A stretch of 64,000 nucleotides of DNA from JACZWZ01 sp036478235 (GCA_036478235.1 JAZGDZ010000040.1:1-64000); one strand, 5' to 3'. Numbered from the stretch's first letter, positions 43,521-52,998 are shown. Program-made: numbers and translations. The notes: generated by a model from the sequence alone, not told the origin.

Positions 43521-44401
43521 CAGTCCCGGAGGAATCCCCACATCCCGAAGACGCTCCCTGCGAGACCGGTCGCCGCACCGAAGCCGAGGATGAGAAGGCC
43601 GTTGCGCACCAGGAAGTCGACCGGGACCGCGAGAGCACCCGGGCTGGTCGAAGTAGAGAACAGTTCCGCGATCGACCCGCTCACACCCCAGACGAGTGCC
43701 ACCGAGAGAGCGGCGCCGACCAACCCCTCGACGATGCCCTCGAGAAAGAACGGTATCCGCACGAACCAGTTGCCGGCACCGACGAGTTTCATGATCCCGA
43801 TCTCCTCGCGTCTGGCGAAGACCGCTATGCGAATCGTGTTGGCGATCAGGATCACCGCGGCTGCTCCGAGGACCACCACGATCCACACCGCGAACGTCCT
43901 GAGCCGGTCGGAACGAGCCACGAGGGCATCAATCGCCTCATCGGCCGCCGACACCTCCCTGATACCCGGGATGACGACAAGCCGATCGGTGATCGCCGAG
44001 TAGTCCGCGGCCGCCGTCGGCCGGATCCTGAGGGAAGCCGGCAGGATCGACGGGTCCTCCTCCACTACATCGATCAAAGACTGCTGGTCCGCGAAGAGTT
44101 CCCTGAACTCGTCGAGCGCCTCGGCCTTGGAAAAGTACTCGACCCCTTCGACCTGCTCCCAAACCTGGAGGTCGCGCTGCAGCGAATCAATCTCTTCGAG
44201 GGTCAGCTCATCACTGAGAAAGGCGATCACGCGGACGTTGTCGTCCCACCTTCCGATATCCTGGTCGATCGACCACCTGAGCACGATCGTCCCAAACACC
44301 AGGGTGAGCATCACGAGAACCGCCACGACCGCGGAGAACACGACCAAGACATTCCTGCGGAGATTGGCGGCCGCCTGCCCGAGCAGGTATTGGAACCTCA
44401 T
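43520..44401 (-). CDS. ftsX: Cell division protein FtsX
   Basis: 293 residues from ATG 44401; a TTG two codons upstream is possible. Four membrane segments with the large extracellular loop after the first (about residues 50-170, SDELTLEEIDSLQRDLQVWE), and the FtsX motif RREEIGIMKLVGAGNWFVRIPF. Membrane partner of FtsE that activates the hydrolase encoded next. Confidence 0.95.
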   Translation of the reverse strand: MRFQYLLGQAAANLRRNVLVVFSAVVAVLVMLTLVFGTIVLRWSIDQDIGRWDDNVRVIAFLSDELTLEEIDSLQRDLQVWEQVEGVEYFSKAEALDEFRELFADQQSLIDVVEEDPSILPASLRIRPTAAADYSAITDRLVVIPGIREVSAADEAIDALVARSDRLRTFAVWIVVVLGAAAVILIANTIRIAVFARREEIGIMKLVGAGNWFVRIPFFLEGIVEGLVGAALSVALVWGVSGSIAELFSTSTSPGALAVPVDFLVRNGLLILGFGAATGLAGSVFGMWGFLRD

Positions 44402-44403
44402 GC

Positions 44404-45108
44404 TCAAGCCTCGACGATCGGCTGGTCCGAGGTCTCATAGGCACCGCGCGACTGGTCGCGCACAACTCGCCCGCGCTCCAGGGCTATCACCCTGCGCCTC
44501 ATCGCATCGACAATCGCATGATCGTGAGTGGCCATGACGACGGTGGTCCCCGTACGGTTGATCCGATCGAGCAAGCGCATGATCCCCACCGAAGTCGCCG
44601 GGTCGAGATTCCCGGTCGGCTCGTCGGCGAGGACGATCAGCGGCCGATTGACGAATGCACGCGCGATCGAAACACGCTGCTGCTCACCGCCCGACAGCTG
44701 GTTCGGCAGGCGGTCGGCCTTCGCCGCCAGGCCCACGAGCTTGAGTACCTGCGGCACCTGATTTCGGATCACGTGCCGGGGCCGGCCGATGACCTCCAGC
44801 GCAAAGGCGACGTTCTCGTAAACCGTCTTGCTCGGAAGGAGCTTGAAGTCCTGGAAGACCGTCCCCACCGAACGGCGCAACAGCGGCACCTTCCAGGACG
44901 GGAGCTTGGAAGTCTGCTTGCCGGCCACCCAAATCGCCCCATCCGTCGGCAGCTCCTGGCGCAGAATGAGCCGGATGAGCGTCGACTTGCCGGAGCCCGA
45001 CGGGCCAACGAAGAAGACGAACTCACCCTTCTGGATCTCGAGTGAGACGTCGCTGACCGCGACGGTGACACCGTCGTATACCTTGGTCACGTCTTGCAGG
45101 CGGATCAT
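44404..45108 (-). CDS. ftsE: Cell division ATP-binding protein FtsE
   Basis: 234 residues with Walker A GPSGSGKSTL, signature LSGGEQQRVSIARAF, Walker B LIVLADEPTGNLDP and H-loop VMATHDHAIV. The start MIRLQDVTKVYDGVTVAVSD is typical of FtsE. It is followed by ftsX with a 2-base gap. Confidence 0.96.
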   Translation of the reverse strand: MIRLQDVTKVYDGVTVAVSDVSLEIQKGEFVFFVGPSGSGKSTLIRLILRQELPTDGAIWVAGKQTSKLPSWKVPLLRRSVGTVFQDFKLLPSKTVYENVAFALEVIGRPRHVIRNQVPQVLKLVGLAAKADRLPNQLSGGEQQRVSIARAFVNRPLIVLADEPTGNLDPATSVGIMRLLDRINRTGTTVVMATHDHAIVDAMRRRVIALERGRVVRDQSRGAYETSDQPIVEA

Positions 45109-45220
45109 GAAGCCTCTCGGGCACCTTGCGGGAATCTCGGCGGCTCCCCCTCTAATCCGTCGACGCCCAGGCGAGATTACTAGGGGTCCCGTTTAGTTCC
45201 GCGTATCTCCGAAACGGCCG

Positions 45221-46328
45221 TCATGCCCCGGCCGCGGCCCTCCTCCATTGCAGATAGGCGTCGGAGAACCCCTCCAGGCTCCCGTCGAGCACGGCCTGCA
45301 CGTTCCCCACCTCGAGGTCGGTGCGGAGGTCCTTCACCATCTGGTAGGGCTGCAAGACGTATGACCGGATCTGGCGTCCCCAGGCGGCTTCACCCTGCTC
45401 CCCGCGTATCTCATCGATCTGCTCGATCTGCTCCTGCCGAGCCCGTTCCGCCAACCGAGCCGCGAGGAGGGCCATCGCCCGATTGCGATTCTGCAGCTGC
45501 GATCGCTCCGCCTGGCAGGCCACGACTATGCCTGTCGGCTCGTGAGTGATCCTGACGGCCGAATCGGTCACGTTGACGTGCTGGCCTCCCGAGCCCGACG
45601 AACGAAAGACATCGATGCGCAGATCGTCCGGATTGATCTCGACCTCCTCCACCTCCACTTCGGGTATCACGTCCACGCCGGCAAATGAGGTGTGACGCCG
45701 CGAGGCGGCATCGAATGGGCTGATTCGCACCAGACGGTGCACGCCCCGCTCCGACTCGAGGACCCCGTAGGCGTGGTCACCGCGCACTGTCAACGTTGCC
45801 GATCGAATGCCGGCCTCCTCCGCTGGGAGTACCTCGTCGACCTCCACCTGGAGCCCACGCCGATCCAGGTAGCGCAAGTACATCCGAAGCATCATCTCCG
45901 CCCAATCGGCGGCATCGACTCCCCCGGCGCCGGCGTGAATGCTCAGAATCGCGGCTCGATCGTCGTACTCCCCGAAGAAGAGGCTCTCTCTCTCCAGTTC
46001 GCCGAGATCGGAGGCCACCGATTCCAGTTCCGCTGCCACATCGACGGCGGCGGCCGCATCCTCCTCTTCTGCGGCCAAGTCGAGCAGGACCTCGGCGTCG
46101 TCGATGGCGCCCGCCAAACGCTCCACCCGATCGATGATGCCTTCGTACTTGGCGAGGGTGCGAGTCACCCGGAGCGCCCGCTGCTGGTCGTCCCACAGGT
46201 CGGGCGCGGCCGCCTGCTCGTTCAGGCTCTCGAGAGCCTCGAGCTTGCCCGGCACGTCAAAGGAACCTCCTGGCGTCGTCGAGGCGCGCTCGCAGGGATG
46301 AGATTGTGGCTCGGGGGTCCTGGTCCAT
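45221..46328 (-). CDS. prfB: Peptide chain release factor 2, programmed +1 frameshift
   Basis: Starts at ATG 46328 (MDQDPRATISSLRARLDDARRFL by short pieces), runs 23 codons to an in-frame TGA (46259-46257), then continues in the +1 frame (DVPGKLEALESLNEQ...). The downstream part has the stop-codon recognition tripeptide SPF (VRISPFDAASRRH) of RF2 and the GGQ motif (SGSGGQHVNV). About 368 residues in total. The protein ends termination at TGA and TAA and regulates its own synthesis through the frameshift. It precedes ftsE by 112 bp. Confidence 0.95.
46256..46271 (-). promoter_or_regulatory. prfB programmed frameshift site
   Basis: On the minus strand AGGAGG-TTC-CTT-TGA-C: an internal Shine-Dalgarno-like AGGAGG 3 bases before the slippery CTT codon and the TGA stop followed by C. 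This matches the conserved RF2 frameshift signal. Confidence 0.95.
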
Positions 46329-46351
46329 GGCGCGGCGGAGGATAACCAGTT

Positions 46352-46540
46352 GGCCATTGGCCAGGCATCAGGCATTAGGCACCAGTCACCAGTCACCAGA
46401 AGGATGACGCGCCCTGACTGGAAACTGGAGACTCGAAGGGTGCAGGGGACCCGCCGGGAAAAGACAACACGGCCGCGGTGGGCCAACGGGCCCCACCATG
46501 CGGAGGAGGCGGGGTGCAGTGGACCCGCCGGGAAAAGACA
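46352..46540. repeat. Heptamer arrays and 29-bp direct repeat between prfB and secA
   Basis: 46352-46400 is seven units in 7-base register: GGCCATT, GGCCAGG, CATCAGG, CATTAGG, CACCAGT, CACCAGT, CACCAGA. 46413-46433 has CCTGACT, GGAAACT, GGAGACT. GGGTGCAGGGGACCCGCCGG (to GAAAAGACA) at 46438-46466 recurs at 46512-46540 with one mismatch. Between them CCATGCGGAGGAGG after a GTGGGCC/GGGCCC hairpin resembles module 2. Confidence 0.85.
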
Positions 46541-46543
46541 CGG

Positions 46544-49171
46544 CTACGTGACTGCTCCATGACACTTCTTGTACTTCTTGCCGCTGCCGCAGTGGCACGG
46601 ATCATTGCGGCCGATCTTGTCGCCGGCGTTTGCCTGACGCTTGAAGGCGGCCCCGCCGGTGCCGCCGAGCCTCACGACGGGGTCGGGACGGTTCTGCTGT
46701 TCGACCACCTGGCTGTGGAACAGGTACCGGACACTGTCGACCTTGATGCTGTCCACCATGTCGGCGAACATGTCGTAGGCCTCCCGCTGATACTCGGTCA
46801 GAGGGTCGCGCTGCCCCATGGCGCGCAACCCGATGCCCGACCGCAGGTAGTCCATCTCGGCGAGTTGCTCCCGCCACTTGGTATCGACGATCGACAGCAC
46901 CACGGTTCGCTCCAGAGTGCGCAGCAGTTGGGCCCCGAGCTGCTCGCCTCGAGCCGTGTACACCTCCTGGGCATCCTCCGCCACCCGGTCCACGACGGCC
47001 TCACGGTCGTCGCCCGGCTTCACCAGGTCGCCGACCTCCAGCCGAATGGGATAGATGACCTCCAGCCTTCGATGCAGCTCCTCGGCTTCCCATTGCTCCG
47101 GAGCGATCTCATCCGAGATGGCGTTGCCGGTCTCGATGTCGATCACCTCGTCGACCCAATCGCGCACCAGCTGTTCGGTGTCGCGGCCGGTGAGAACCCG
47201 CTGCCGCCAGTCGTAGATCACCTCACGCTGACGGGTCATCACCTCGTCGTACTTGAGGACGTTCTTGCGAATCTCGAGGTTCTGCGACTCCACCTGGCGC
47301 TGGGCCCTTTCGATGGCGTTGGTCACCATCTTGGCCTCGATCGGGACGTCTTCGGGGATACGCAGCCGTTTCATGATCGATTGCACGCGATCGGTGGCGA
47401 AGCGACGCATGAGATCGTCCTCGAGCGAGAGGTAAAAGCGCGACTCGCCCGGATCGCCCTGGCGCCCCGACCTTCCCCGGAGCTGGTTGTCGATGCGACG
47501 CGCTTCGTGCCGCTCGGTGGCGAGCACGTAGAGCCCGCCGAGTTCGATCACCTTCGCCATCTCGGCGTCGGTCTCGGCCTTGAGAGTCTCGAAGGCCTCG
47601 GAATAGACCCCTTCGTACTCTTCGTCGTCGGGGGAGGTCCCGCGTTTGCTCATCTCCTGAACGGCCATCGCCTCCGGGTTGCCGCCGAGCCGGATATCGA
47701 CGCCGCGTCCCGCCATGTTCGTGGCCACGGTGATCGCGCCCAAGCGACCAGCCTGGGCGATGATCGGACCCTCTCGTTCGTGTTGTTTGGCGTTGAGGAC
47801 TTCGTGGGGAATCCCCTTCTTCTTGAGGACCGCGGACAGCCGCTCGGAGTTCTCGATGCTGATCGTGCCGACGAGCACCGGCTGCCCGCTGGCGTGACGC
47901 TCCACGAGGTCCTCGGTGAGAGCATTGAACTTGGCGTCCTCGGTCATGTAGACGAGATCGGGCTGGTCGAGGCGGACGATCGGCTCGTTGGTCGGAACCA
48001 CCACGACGTCGAGACCGTAGATCTCGTTGAACTCACCGGCCTCTGTGATCGCCGTCCCGGTCATGCCCGCCAGCTTGTCGTACAACCGGAAGTAGTTCTG
48101 CAGCGTGATGGTCGCCAGCGTCTGGTTCTCCTCCTTGATCCGGACGCCCTCCTTGGCTTCGATCGCCTGATGAAGGCCCTCGCTGTAGCGCCTCCCTTCG
48201 AGGATCCTGCCGGTGAACTCGTCGACGATCTTCACCTCGCCGTTGGCTACCACGTAGTCGATGTCCCGCTGGTAGAGAGCCTTGGCTTTCAAGGCCACGT
48301 CGAGATGGTGGATGAAGTCCACGTTGGTGTGGTCGTACATGTTCTCGATGCCCAGGAAGCGTTCGACCTGAGTGACTCCCCCCTCAGTCGTGATCACCTG
48401 CCGCTTCCCTTCGTCCACCTCGTAGTGGGTCTCGGCGTGGAGCCTTTGAGCCATGCGGGCGAAGTCGCGATACCACTTGGCAGTCTCGCCAACCCGGCCG
48501 CTGATGATGAGCGGAGTCCTCGCCTCGTCGATGAGGATGGAGTCCACCTCGTCGACGATCGCGTACTGGTGCCCCCTTTGCACCATGTACTTCGGGTCCA
48601 TGGCCATGTTGTCCCGCAGGTAGTCGAAACCGAACTCGTTGTTGGTGCCGTAGGTCAGGTCGGCCGCATACGCCGGCCTGCGCTCCTCCGGCTGCATGTC
48701 GGCCTGGATGAGCCCGACGGTCAGCCCAAGGAACAGGTACACCCCGCCCATCCACTCGGCGTCCCGCTTGGCGAGATAGTCGTTGACCGTTACGACGTGT
48801 ACGCCCTTGCCCTCCAAAGCGTTGAGGTAAACCGGCATGGTGGAAACGAGCGTCTTGCCCTCCCCGGTGCGCATCTCGGCGATCGCATGGCGGTGAAGGG
48901 CTGCCGCGCCGATGACCTGGACATCGAAGTGGCGCTGGCCGAGCACCCGCCGGGCGGCCTCGCGTACGACGGCAAACGCCTCGGCCTCGATGTCGTCCAG
49001 CGTCTCCCCGTCCGCCAGCCGCCTGCGAAACTCATCGGTCTTGGCCTTGAGAGCCTCGTCCCCGAGAGCCTCAATCTCGGGCTCGAACCCGTTGACGGCG
49101 TCGGCGACCCTCTCGAGCTCTTTGAGCTTCTTGCCCTCGCCCGCGCTCAGGATCTTCTTCAGCAGGGCCAT
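46544..49171 (-). CDS. secA: Preprotein translocase ATPase SecA
   Basis: 875 residues from ATG 49171. Walker A MRTGEGKTL, DEVDSILIDEARTPLIISG, the motif TVATNMAGRGVDI, QLRGRSGRQGDPGESRFYLS and a C-terminal SEC-C zinc motif CHCGSGKKYKKCHG. It drives Sec protein export. Only one secA is in the window; many actinobacteria also have secA2. It is upstream of prfB on the same strand. Confidence 0.98.
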   Translation of the reverse strand: MALLKKILSAGEGKKLKELERVADAVNGFEPEIEALGDEALKAKTDEFRRRLADGETLDDIEAEAFAVVREAARRVLGQRHFDVQVIGAAALHRHAIAEMRTGEGKTLVSTMPVYLNALEGKGVHVVTVNDYLAKRDAEWMGGVYLFLGLTVGLIQADMQPEERRPAYAADLTYGTNNEFGFDYLRDNMAMDPKYMVQRGHQYAIVDEVDSILIDEARTPLIISGRVGETAKWYRDFARMAQRLHAETHYEVDEGKRQVITTEGGVTQVERFLGIENMYDHTNVDFIHHLDVALKAKALYQRDIDYVVANGEVKIVDEFTGRILEGRRYSEGLHQAIEAKEGVRIKEENQTLATITLQNYFRLYDKLAGMTGTAITEAGEFNEIYGLDVVVVPTNEPIVRLDQPDLVYMTEDAKFNALTEDLVERHASGQPVLVGTISIENSERLSAVLKKKGIPHEVLNAKQHEREGPIIAQAGRLGAITVATNMAGRGVDIRLGGNPEAMAVQEMSKRGTSPDDEEYEGVYSEAFETLKAETDAEMAKVIELGGLYVLATERHEARRIDNQLRGRSGRQGDPGESRFYLSLEDDLMRRFATDRVQSIMKRLRIPEDVPIEAKMVTNAIERAQRQVESQNLEIRKNVLKYDEVMTRQREVIYDWRQRVLTGRDTEQLVRDWVDEVIDIETGNAISDEIAPEQWEAEELHRRLEVIYPIRLEVGDLVKPGDDREAVVDRVAEDAQEVYTARGEQLGAQLLRTLERTVVLSIVDTKWREQLAEMDYLRSGIGLRAMGQRDPLTEYQREAYDMFADMVDSIKVDSVRYLFHSQVVEQQNRPDPVVRLGGTGGAAFKRQANAGDKIGRNDPCHCGSGKKYKKCHGAVT

Positions 49172-49204
49172 GAGAACGCCATCATATCGGTGGGGTCGCG
49201 CTGC

Positions 49205-49406
49205 GGAATAGAGGGGTAAAGAGGGCGCACCGACAGGCGCGGACTCGGCGGCCTGGGGCTGGGGACCCCGGGCCGTACAGCGATGAGCCGTAAGGCGAAG
49301 AGCCATCGACAAAGAGGGCGCGCCGCTAGGCGCGGACTCGGCGGCCTGGAGCGAGCGCCGTAGCCAAACCAGCGATGAGCCGTAAGGCGAAGAGCCATCA
49401 GCATCG
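49205..49406 (+). repeat. Tandem pair of hairpin-rich repeat units
   Basis: Two units follow each other: each has AAGAGGGCGC, a hairpin near ACCGACAGGCGCGG or GCCGCTAGGCGCGG, ACTCGGCGGCCTGG and GCGATGAGCCGTAAGGCGAA GAGCCATC. The middle parts differ (GGCTGGGGACCCCGGGCCGT against AGCGAGCGCCGTAGCCAAAC). The pair ends at the hairpin behind the HD-GYP gene and starts 34 bp from secA. Confidence 0.9.
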
Positions 49407-49439
49407 GTTGAGAGTCCGCTTCATAAGCGGACACTCAAC
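49407..49439. terminator. Hairpin terminator overlapping the HD-GYP stop codon
   Basis: 15-bp stem GTTGAGAGTCCGCTT with one mismatch and loop CAT. The HD-GYP stop codon (49435-49437) lies inside the right arm. Same position relative to the stop as at 63.9 kb. Confidence 0.65.
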
Positions 49440-50751
49440 GCTCTATGCGCTCGCCGTGTTCCAGGGACTCGAGAAGCGATCCGGGATCCACTCCGGCCTC
49501 TTCCGCCATCATCTGCGACACCACCGTGACGCCGGTCAGATCGATCGGTTCAGGCGTCTCCAGCACCTCACCCTCGGCCGAACGCACCACGAACCCGCGG
49601 CGCATTCCTTCGCCGACGGCGCTCACCAGCACCACCCGTCCCCCCGGGATCTGCAGCAGCGATCCCGGCGGGTATTCGCCGGTCATCTGGATGAAGAGCC
49701 TGAGCAGGTCCGGGTCGTAAGCGGTCCCGGCGCCCTCGAGGAGCACCCGCAGCGCCTCGTTGGGGGTGCGGGCCGAGCGATAGCTGCGGAAGGAGGTGAT
49801 CGCATCGTATGAATCGGCGATGGCCACGATCCGGCTGAAGAGGTGCGGCCTCCTGCCGGCGAGGTCCGGATAGCCCGTGCCATCGATTCGAGCATGATGC
49901 TCGAGCGCGATAATCGCAGCTTTCTCCTGTCCGCTGCCGGCCGCGGCCATGATGGTCGCCGCGCCCTCCTGCGGGTGCAGCCGGACCTGGGCCCAGTCCT
50001 CGTTCGACAGCCGGCCCGGGTTGCGCAGAGCGGCCTCGTCGACGATGACCCGGCCGATGTCGTGAAGCAGCGCCCCGAGGCCGAGCTGCCTCACGTCCTC
50101 GCGCTGGAAGCCGGCGAACCGGCCCAGAGCCATCGAAAGAAGGCACACATTCACCGAGTGGTAGTAGGTGACCTCGTCGTGGTTCTGCACAGTTGCCAGG
50201 AGCATGGATGAGCCGGCGTCAGCAGCTCCTCCATCGATGAATTCGTCCACCGCCTCCATCACCCCGTCGAGGTGGAGAGACTCACCGCGCGAAACACCCC
50301 GCAGCGTGTCGAGGGAGAAGGCGTACGACCGGCGGAGGCCGTGCAGCGGCCGAATCTCGAGGTCAGACGGGCGTAGCGACCGTTCGTTGAGCCGAACGGT
50401 CCCCTCGGCCGGAAGGTCCTCCGAAACCCCCGCCACCAGCGCTGCCAGATCGGCGAGGTCGTTGCTGCTCGTGCCCCGCAACATGGTGATCGAGTCAATC
50501 TTGAGATCCTTGAGGTCGGCCAGCATGGAATCGAACTCGGTGCTCGCATGGGCCAGCATCTTGCGACCGAGATAGAAGGCGTCCCCGACTATGGACAGCA
50601 CCGCCTCGTCGGGACCCGCCACGAGGACTTCGGCTGAGCCACTCAAGGCGGCGACGGCATCCTGAACGGCGGATTCCGAGTCGCCACGGGCCATCCGCTG
50701 GGAAGCGTTGGACAACGCCCTCAGGAAGTTGCGCCCCAGAAGTTCACTCAT
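49435..50751 (-). CDS. HD-GYP domain protein
   Basis: 438 residues from ATG 50751 (ATGA overlap with the HEAT gene). The N-terminal 170 residues have no domain I recognise. The HD-GYP domain (about 190-360) keeps its metal and substrate motifs: HSVNVCLLSMALGRF, LLHDIGRVIVDEAALRNPG, RLHPQEGA, EHHARIDGTGYPD and ADSYDAI. HD-GYP proteins hydrolyse cyclic di-GMP or related dinucleotides. It is the last gene of the hpf-regulator-HEAT-HD-GYP operon, which suggests a common signalling role. Confidence 0.9.
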   Translation of the reverse strand: MSELLGRNFLRALSNASQRMARGDSESAVQDAVAALSGSAEVLVAGPDEAVLSIVGDAFYLGRKMLAHASTEFDSMLADLKDLKIDSITMLRGTSSNDLADLAALVAGVSEDLPAEGTVRLNERSLRPSDLEIRPLHGLRRSYAFSLDTLRGVSRGESLHLDGVMEAVDEFIDGGAADAGSSMLLATVQNHDEVTYYHSVNVCLLSMALGRFAGFQREDVRQLGLGALLHDIGRVIVDEAALRNPGRLSNEDWAQVRLHPQEGAATIMAAAGSGQEKAAIIALEHHARIDGTGYPDLAGRRPHLFSRIVAIADSYDAITSFRSYRSARTPNEALRVLLEGAGTAYDPDLLRLFIQMTGEYPPGSLLQIPGGRVVLVSAVGEGMRRGFVVRSAEGEVLETPEPIDLTGVTVVSQMMAEEAGVDPGSLLESLEHGERIER

Positions 50752-51800
50752 TCCGGCCACCTCTCGAGTTCGGCCCGAGCCGCGTCGCGTACAGCCTTGG
50801 AGGCTCCGAGCGCAAACTTTCTCGAGGAAAGCCGCTCCAGGGCCTCACGCACCTGCGGGCCGCGCCGCTCGGCGATGATGTCCACCAGTCGGCGGGCGTC
50901 GTCGGCCGAACCGGTCCCTGCCTCGAGTGCCTCGACGATTCCGGGCACCACCGAGTCTGCCGCGCTCGCCCTGAGGAGGGAGGCCGCCGCCTGGCGGACC
51001 CGGGGACTCGAGTCGCTCAGGAATCGCAGCACCCCGGGCACCGCACCGTCGCCCTTGAGAGCGGCAATGGCCCGGATCACCTCGACCCGCACACGATCGT
51101 CCTCGTGGTCGGCGATGGATTCGAGAGCCGGCAGCGCCGAGACCCGGCCAGCCTTTCCGATCGCGGTGGCGACGTTGCGAACGACAAACCAGCGCGAATC
51201 CGCCAACCGCGCAGTGAGATGGCGGGCATCACCCCTCCCTGCCATGCCGAGGAACTCGACGATGTGACGACGGTTGACGATCGATTCTTCGACAACGATC
51301 TGTCCGATCAGGTACTCGACCAGCGGCTCGCCCCAGGCAGCCAGTACCGGAGCCGCCGAAACGGGGCTGTCCGTCTCGACCAGGCCGGTGACGAGATCGG
51401 AGAACAGCTCGTCGCCGGAGAGATCGCGCCGCGCCTCGGCCACCAGGTGGGAGAACTCCTCGGCGAAGACCGGAGCCGAGGCGAGCGCTCGCATCCACAT
51501 CCCCGCCTTCTCGTACTCACGGGCACGGACGGCGCCTGCCACCTTGCCGGTCCAGATGCGCAACAGCCGTCGAAAGCGGTCGGCGCGATGCTCCACGCGG
51601 AGTAGATCCCGGAACACCCCGATGCTGGCCACGAGATCCTCCGGCCCATCGGGAAGCTGGGCGAGAACCTTGTCGCGTAGGTCGGCATCCGCGGCCGCGG
51701 TATCCACCGAGTCGAAGACCGCCCGAACGCGCTGCAGTTGTTCGTCGTGCCAGTCGACGCCGACAGTATCGAGTTCCGCCGAGCCGTTGCCGCCGGCCAT
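50748..51800 (-). CDS. HEAT-repeat protein
   Basis: 350 residues, helical. From about residue 170 several HEAT/PBS-lyase-like repeats are visible: DSRWFVVRNVATAIGKAG, DRVRVEVIRAIAALKGDG and SSPRVRQAAASLLRASAAD. Residues 1-160 are helical without a known domain. Such proteins act as scaffolds. It overlaps the HD-GYP gene by 4 bp and lies 3 bp from the regulator gene, so it likely works with them, perhaps binding or localising HD-GYP. Confidence 0.82.
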   Translation of the reverse strand: MAGGNGSAELDTVGVDWHDEQLQRVRAVFDSVDTAAADADLRDKVLAQLPDGPEDLVASIGVFRDLLRVEHRADRFRRLLRIWTGKVAGAVRAREYEKAGMWMRALASAPVFAEEFSHLVAEARRDLSGDELFSDLVTGLVETDSPVSAAPVLAAWGEPLVEYLIGQIVVEESIVNRRHIVEFLGMAGRGDARHLTARLADSRWFVVRNVATAIGKAGRVSALPALESIADHEDDRVRVEVIRAIAALKGDGAVPGVLRFLSDSSPRVRQAAASLLRASAADSVVPGIVEALEAGTGSADDARRLVDIIAERRGPQVREALERLSSRKFALGASKAVRDAARAELERWPE

Positions 51801-51802
51801 GG

Positions 51803-52450
51803 CTACAGCTCGATCAGTTTCTCGCGGACGGCGTACAGAACCGCTTCGTTGCGGGAATGCAATCCGAGCTTGTCGAGGATGTTTCGCACGTGGTTCTTCA
51901 CGGTGTTCTCACTGATGAATAGCACGTGACCGACTTGCTTTGATGTCATTCCGCGGGCGACATGCTTGAGCACCTCGATCTCGCGACCGGTCAGAGTGGG
52001 CTTGCGCGGGGCCAGAAAGTCCTGGTGCCGGAGCAGCTGGTTGAGGACATCGAGCAGCTTGCCGGTCATCGTCGGCGAGATCGACGCTCCGCCGTCCGCC
52101 ACATCATGGAGGTCGCGGGCGAGGTCGGAGAAGGGAACGTCCTTGACGAGGTAGCCGCGGGCACCTGCCTTGATGCACGCCAGGAGATCTTCCTCGGACT
52201 CGCTCGCCGTCAGCATCACGATCGCCGTTGCCGGAGCCACGGCGAGGATCTTCTCGACCGCCTCGAGCCCGGAGACGCCCGGCATCAGGATGTCGAGCAC
52301 GACTAGATCGGGCTGTTCGGCTTCGGCCAGCGACACGGCGTGCTCGGCGTCCGCCGCCTCACCGCACACCGTGAAGCCCGCCCCGGAGAGGGCGGCCGAG
52401 AGACCGGTCCGGAACAGGTCTACGTCGTCTACGACTATTACACGGCTCAC
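51803..52450 (-). CDS. LuxR/NarL-type response regulator
   Basis: 215 residues: a receiver domain (IVVDDVDLFRTGL, phospho-Asp in DLVVLDILMPGVSG, conserved Thr in VMLTAS, Lys in GYLVKDVPF) and a LuxR-type helix-turn-helix (TLTGREIEVLKHVARGMTSK, FISENTVKNHVRNILDKLG). It overlaps hpf by 4 bp. No cognate histidine kinase is in the operon. Confidence 0.94.
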   Translation of the reverse strand: MSRVIVVDDVDLFRTGLSAALSGAGFTVCGEAADAEHAVSLAEAEQPDLVVLDILMPGVSGLEAVEKILAVAPATAIVMLTASESEEDLLACIKAGARGYLVKDVPFSDLARDLHDVADGGASISPTMTGKLLDVLNQLLRHQDFLAPRKPTLTGREIEVLKHVARGMTSKQVGHVLFISENTVKNHVRNILDKLGLHSRNEAVLYAVREKLIEL

Positions 52451-52998
52451 TGTGGTTCGATCAGCCCGAGCGTGCCTCCGCGGCGCCGGTACAACACTCC
52501 GTACCGGTCTGTCTCCGCGTTGAGGAACAGATAGAAGCTGTGTCCAAGCGTCTCCATCTGAAGGGCTGCCTCCTCTGGCGTCATCGGCTTGACGGCGAAC
52601 TGCTTGATCCGCTCGATGCGGAGTCCGCGGTCTTCATCGTTGGTTACTTCGACGCCAGAGGCGGGGCCATTGAGTCGTTTCTCACCGCGCCGGTGCCGGG
52701 AGATGAGCCGCTCCTTGAGCCGCCGCAAGGTTCGCTCGAATTTGTCCACAGCCCTGTCGAGAGCGGCACGCTCGTCGAACTCGGCCGCTTCGACTCTCAC
52801 CGTGTGACCTGCCGCCGCTGCGGTGATCTCGACGCGGAATCGTTCCGAAGCGATTCTGGGGTTGTGCTCCTCGGAGAATTCGACGTCGGCGAACGCAGCA
52901 TCGTCAAACACCCTGGACGCATGGATGACCTTCTCTTCGGCAAGGATCCTCAGGTCGTCGTCGAGGGACATGTGATTGCCGTGGATACGAACCTCCAC
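52447..52998 (-). CDS. hpf: Ribosome hibernation promoting factor, long form
   Basis: 183 residues from GTG 52998 with AAAGGAGA upstream. The N-terminal RaiA/HPF domain (EVRIHGNHMSLDDDLRILAE, DRAVDKFERTLRRLKERL) is followed by a linker and the C-terminal dimerisation domain (RIKQFAVKPMTPEEAALQME, FLNAETDRYGVLYRRRGGTL). Long HPF dimerises 70S ribosomes to 100S in stationary phase. First gene of the hpf-regulator-HEAT-HD-GYP unit. Confidence 0.94.
   Translation of the reverse strand: MEVRIHGNHMSLDDDLRILAEEKVIHASRVFDDAAFADVEFSEEHNPRIASERFRVEITAAAAGHTVRVEAAEFDERAALDRAVDKFERTLRRLKERLISRHRRGEKRLNGPASGVEVTNDEDRGLRIERIKQFAVKPMTPEEAALQMETLGHSFYLFLNAETDRYGVLYRRRGGTLGLIEPQ

Noticed and set aside
46478..49219. 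A 913-codon open frame on the plus strand
   Set aside because: It lies antisense to secA, whose motifs are unmistakable; such long antisense frames are common at this GC content and the translation has no recognisable domain.
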